NCBI GenBank assembly: GCA_027449005.1
Contig: DAIDML010000180.1
Coordinates: 1 to 5,886 of the forward strand
Source: Erysipelotrichaceae bacterium
GTDB lineage: Bacteria; Bacillota_I; Bacilli_A; Erysipelotrichales; Erysipelotrichaceae
DNA length: 5,886 bases
Reading direction: 5' to 3'
Of this stretch, positions 5,667 to 5,886 are shown piece by piece; within the stretch, counting starts at the first letter, position 1; every line of letters begins with the position of its first letter. Below the pieces are notes generated by a model. The model did not search any database and had not been told where the DNA came from. It was given only the letters and a program-made list of their open reading frames with translations. A program made the position numbers and the translations under genes.

Positions 5667-5886
5667 CTAATCATCTATTTCAAATTCTAAAATAGTTCCA
5701 TTGAGTCCATCGATCTCAAATTCATATTCAACACCATCTGATTTAAACTCTAAATCATAATAAGGTCGTCCATCATCATAATCCAATTCAAGTTTAATTA
5801 ACATTGGACCTTCTCCAATTCGCTCACGTGCAATCGCAATGGCTCGCTCTCTTGAGATAAGCACATTCAAGTTACCACTTGAACTG
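5667..5886 (-). CDS. PepSY-domain protein, C-terminal part (continues past the right edge)
   Basis: The frame is open to the window edge, so this is a 3' fragment; an in-frame TTG at 5870 is not a believable start because coding-like sequence (SSGN) continues upstream without a stop or ribosome binding site. About 65 residues form a complete PepSY domain: the helix ISRERAIAIARERIG, then strands MLIKLELDYDDGRPYYDLEF and SDGVEYEFEIDGLNGTILEF, ending EIDD. PepSY domains are exported or membrane-facing and often act as inhibitory or binding modules; many proteins have several in tandem, so more may lie beyond the edge. It is strongly acidic like the poly-Asp protein on the other side of the regulator, which suggests a shared function. 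The stop is TAG, followed by a GC-rich hairpin. Confidence 0.85.
   Translation of the reverse strand, partial: SSSGNLNVLISRERAIAIARERIGEGPMLIKLELDYDDGRPYYDLEFKSDGVEYEFEIDGLNGTILEFEIDD

Overview
The window comes from a low-GC Gram-positive bacterium (Firmicutes). Evidence for this is the strong AAAGGAGG-type ribosome binding sites, an AT-rich intergenic background, a Firmicutes-type galactokinase remnant, small DUF4177 and DUF2200 proteins, and an AraC-type regulator with an extracellular sensor domain. An Erysipelotrichia-like fermenter fits the overall impression, but this is an inference that cannot be settled from 5.9 kb. TGA is not read as a sense codon in any intact gene. Almost everything is coded on the minus strand, so the description below runs from right to left.

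Right part (5886 to 3382): an envelope-type module. It has the 3' end of a PepSY-domain protein (open at the right edge), a perfect 20-bp palindrome likely to be its terminator, a 583-residue membrane-anchored AraC-family sensor-regulator, and, overlapping it by 11 bp, a 160-residue membrane-anchored protein. That last protein has a PepSY-like domain and ends in 29 consecutive aspartates. The overlap, with the ribosome binding site inside the regulator's last codons, implies translational coupling. I infer that the two PepSY-type proteins and the regulator work together at the cell surface; the signal sensed is unknown.

Middle part (3382 to 2300): a rearrangement scar. On the plus strand lies the 3' third of a galactokinase gene (galK), cut off at its 5' side near position 2984 and frameshifted in a G run. 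On the minus strand lies the 3' end of an unrecognised gene, cut off at the same place. The simplest reading is a deletion that removed the 5' halves and shared promoter region of two divergent genes. The minus-strand remnant is followed by two intact small genes in operon arrangement, DUF4177 and DUF2200, and by a rho-independent terminator. A bidirectional terminator separates galK from the poly-aspartate gene.

Left part (2300 to 1): pflB, pyruvate formate-lyase, which splits pyruvate into acetyl-CoA and formate in anaerobic fermentation. It starts at a TTG behind a strong ribosome binding site. A near-perfect palindrome containing TTGTGA-N6-TCACAA lies upstream, the type of site bound by Rex or by Fnr/CRP-family regulators. 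The gene carries one extra A in a seven-A run just after the catalytic Cys-Cys pair, which breaks the frame although all sequence downstream is perfectly conserved. The gene runs off the left edge before its glycyl-radical loop.
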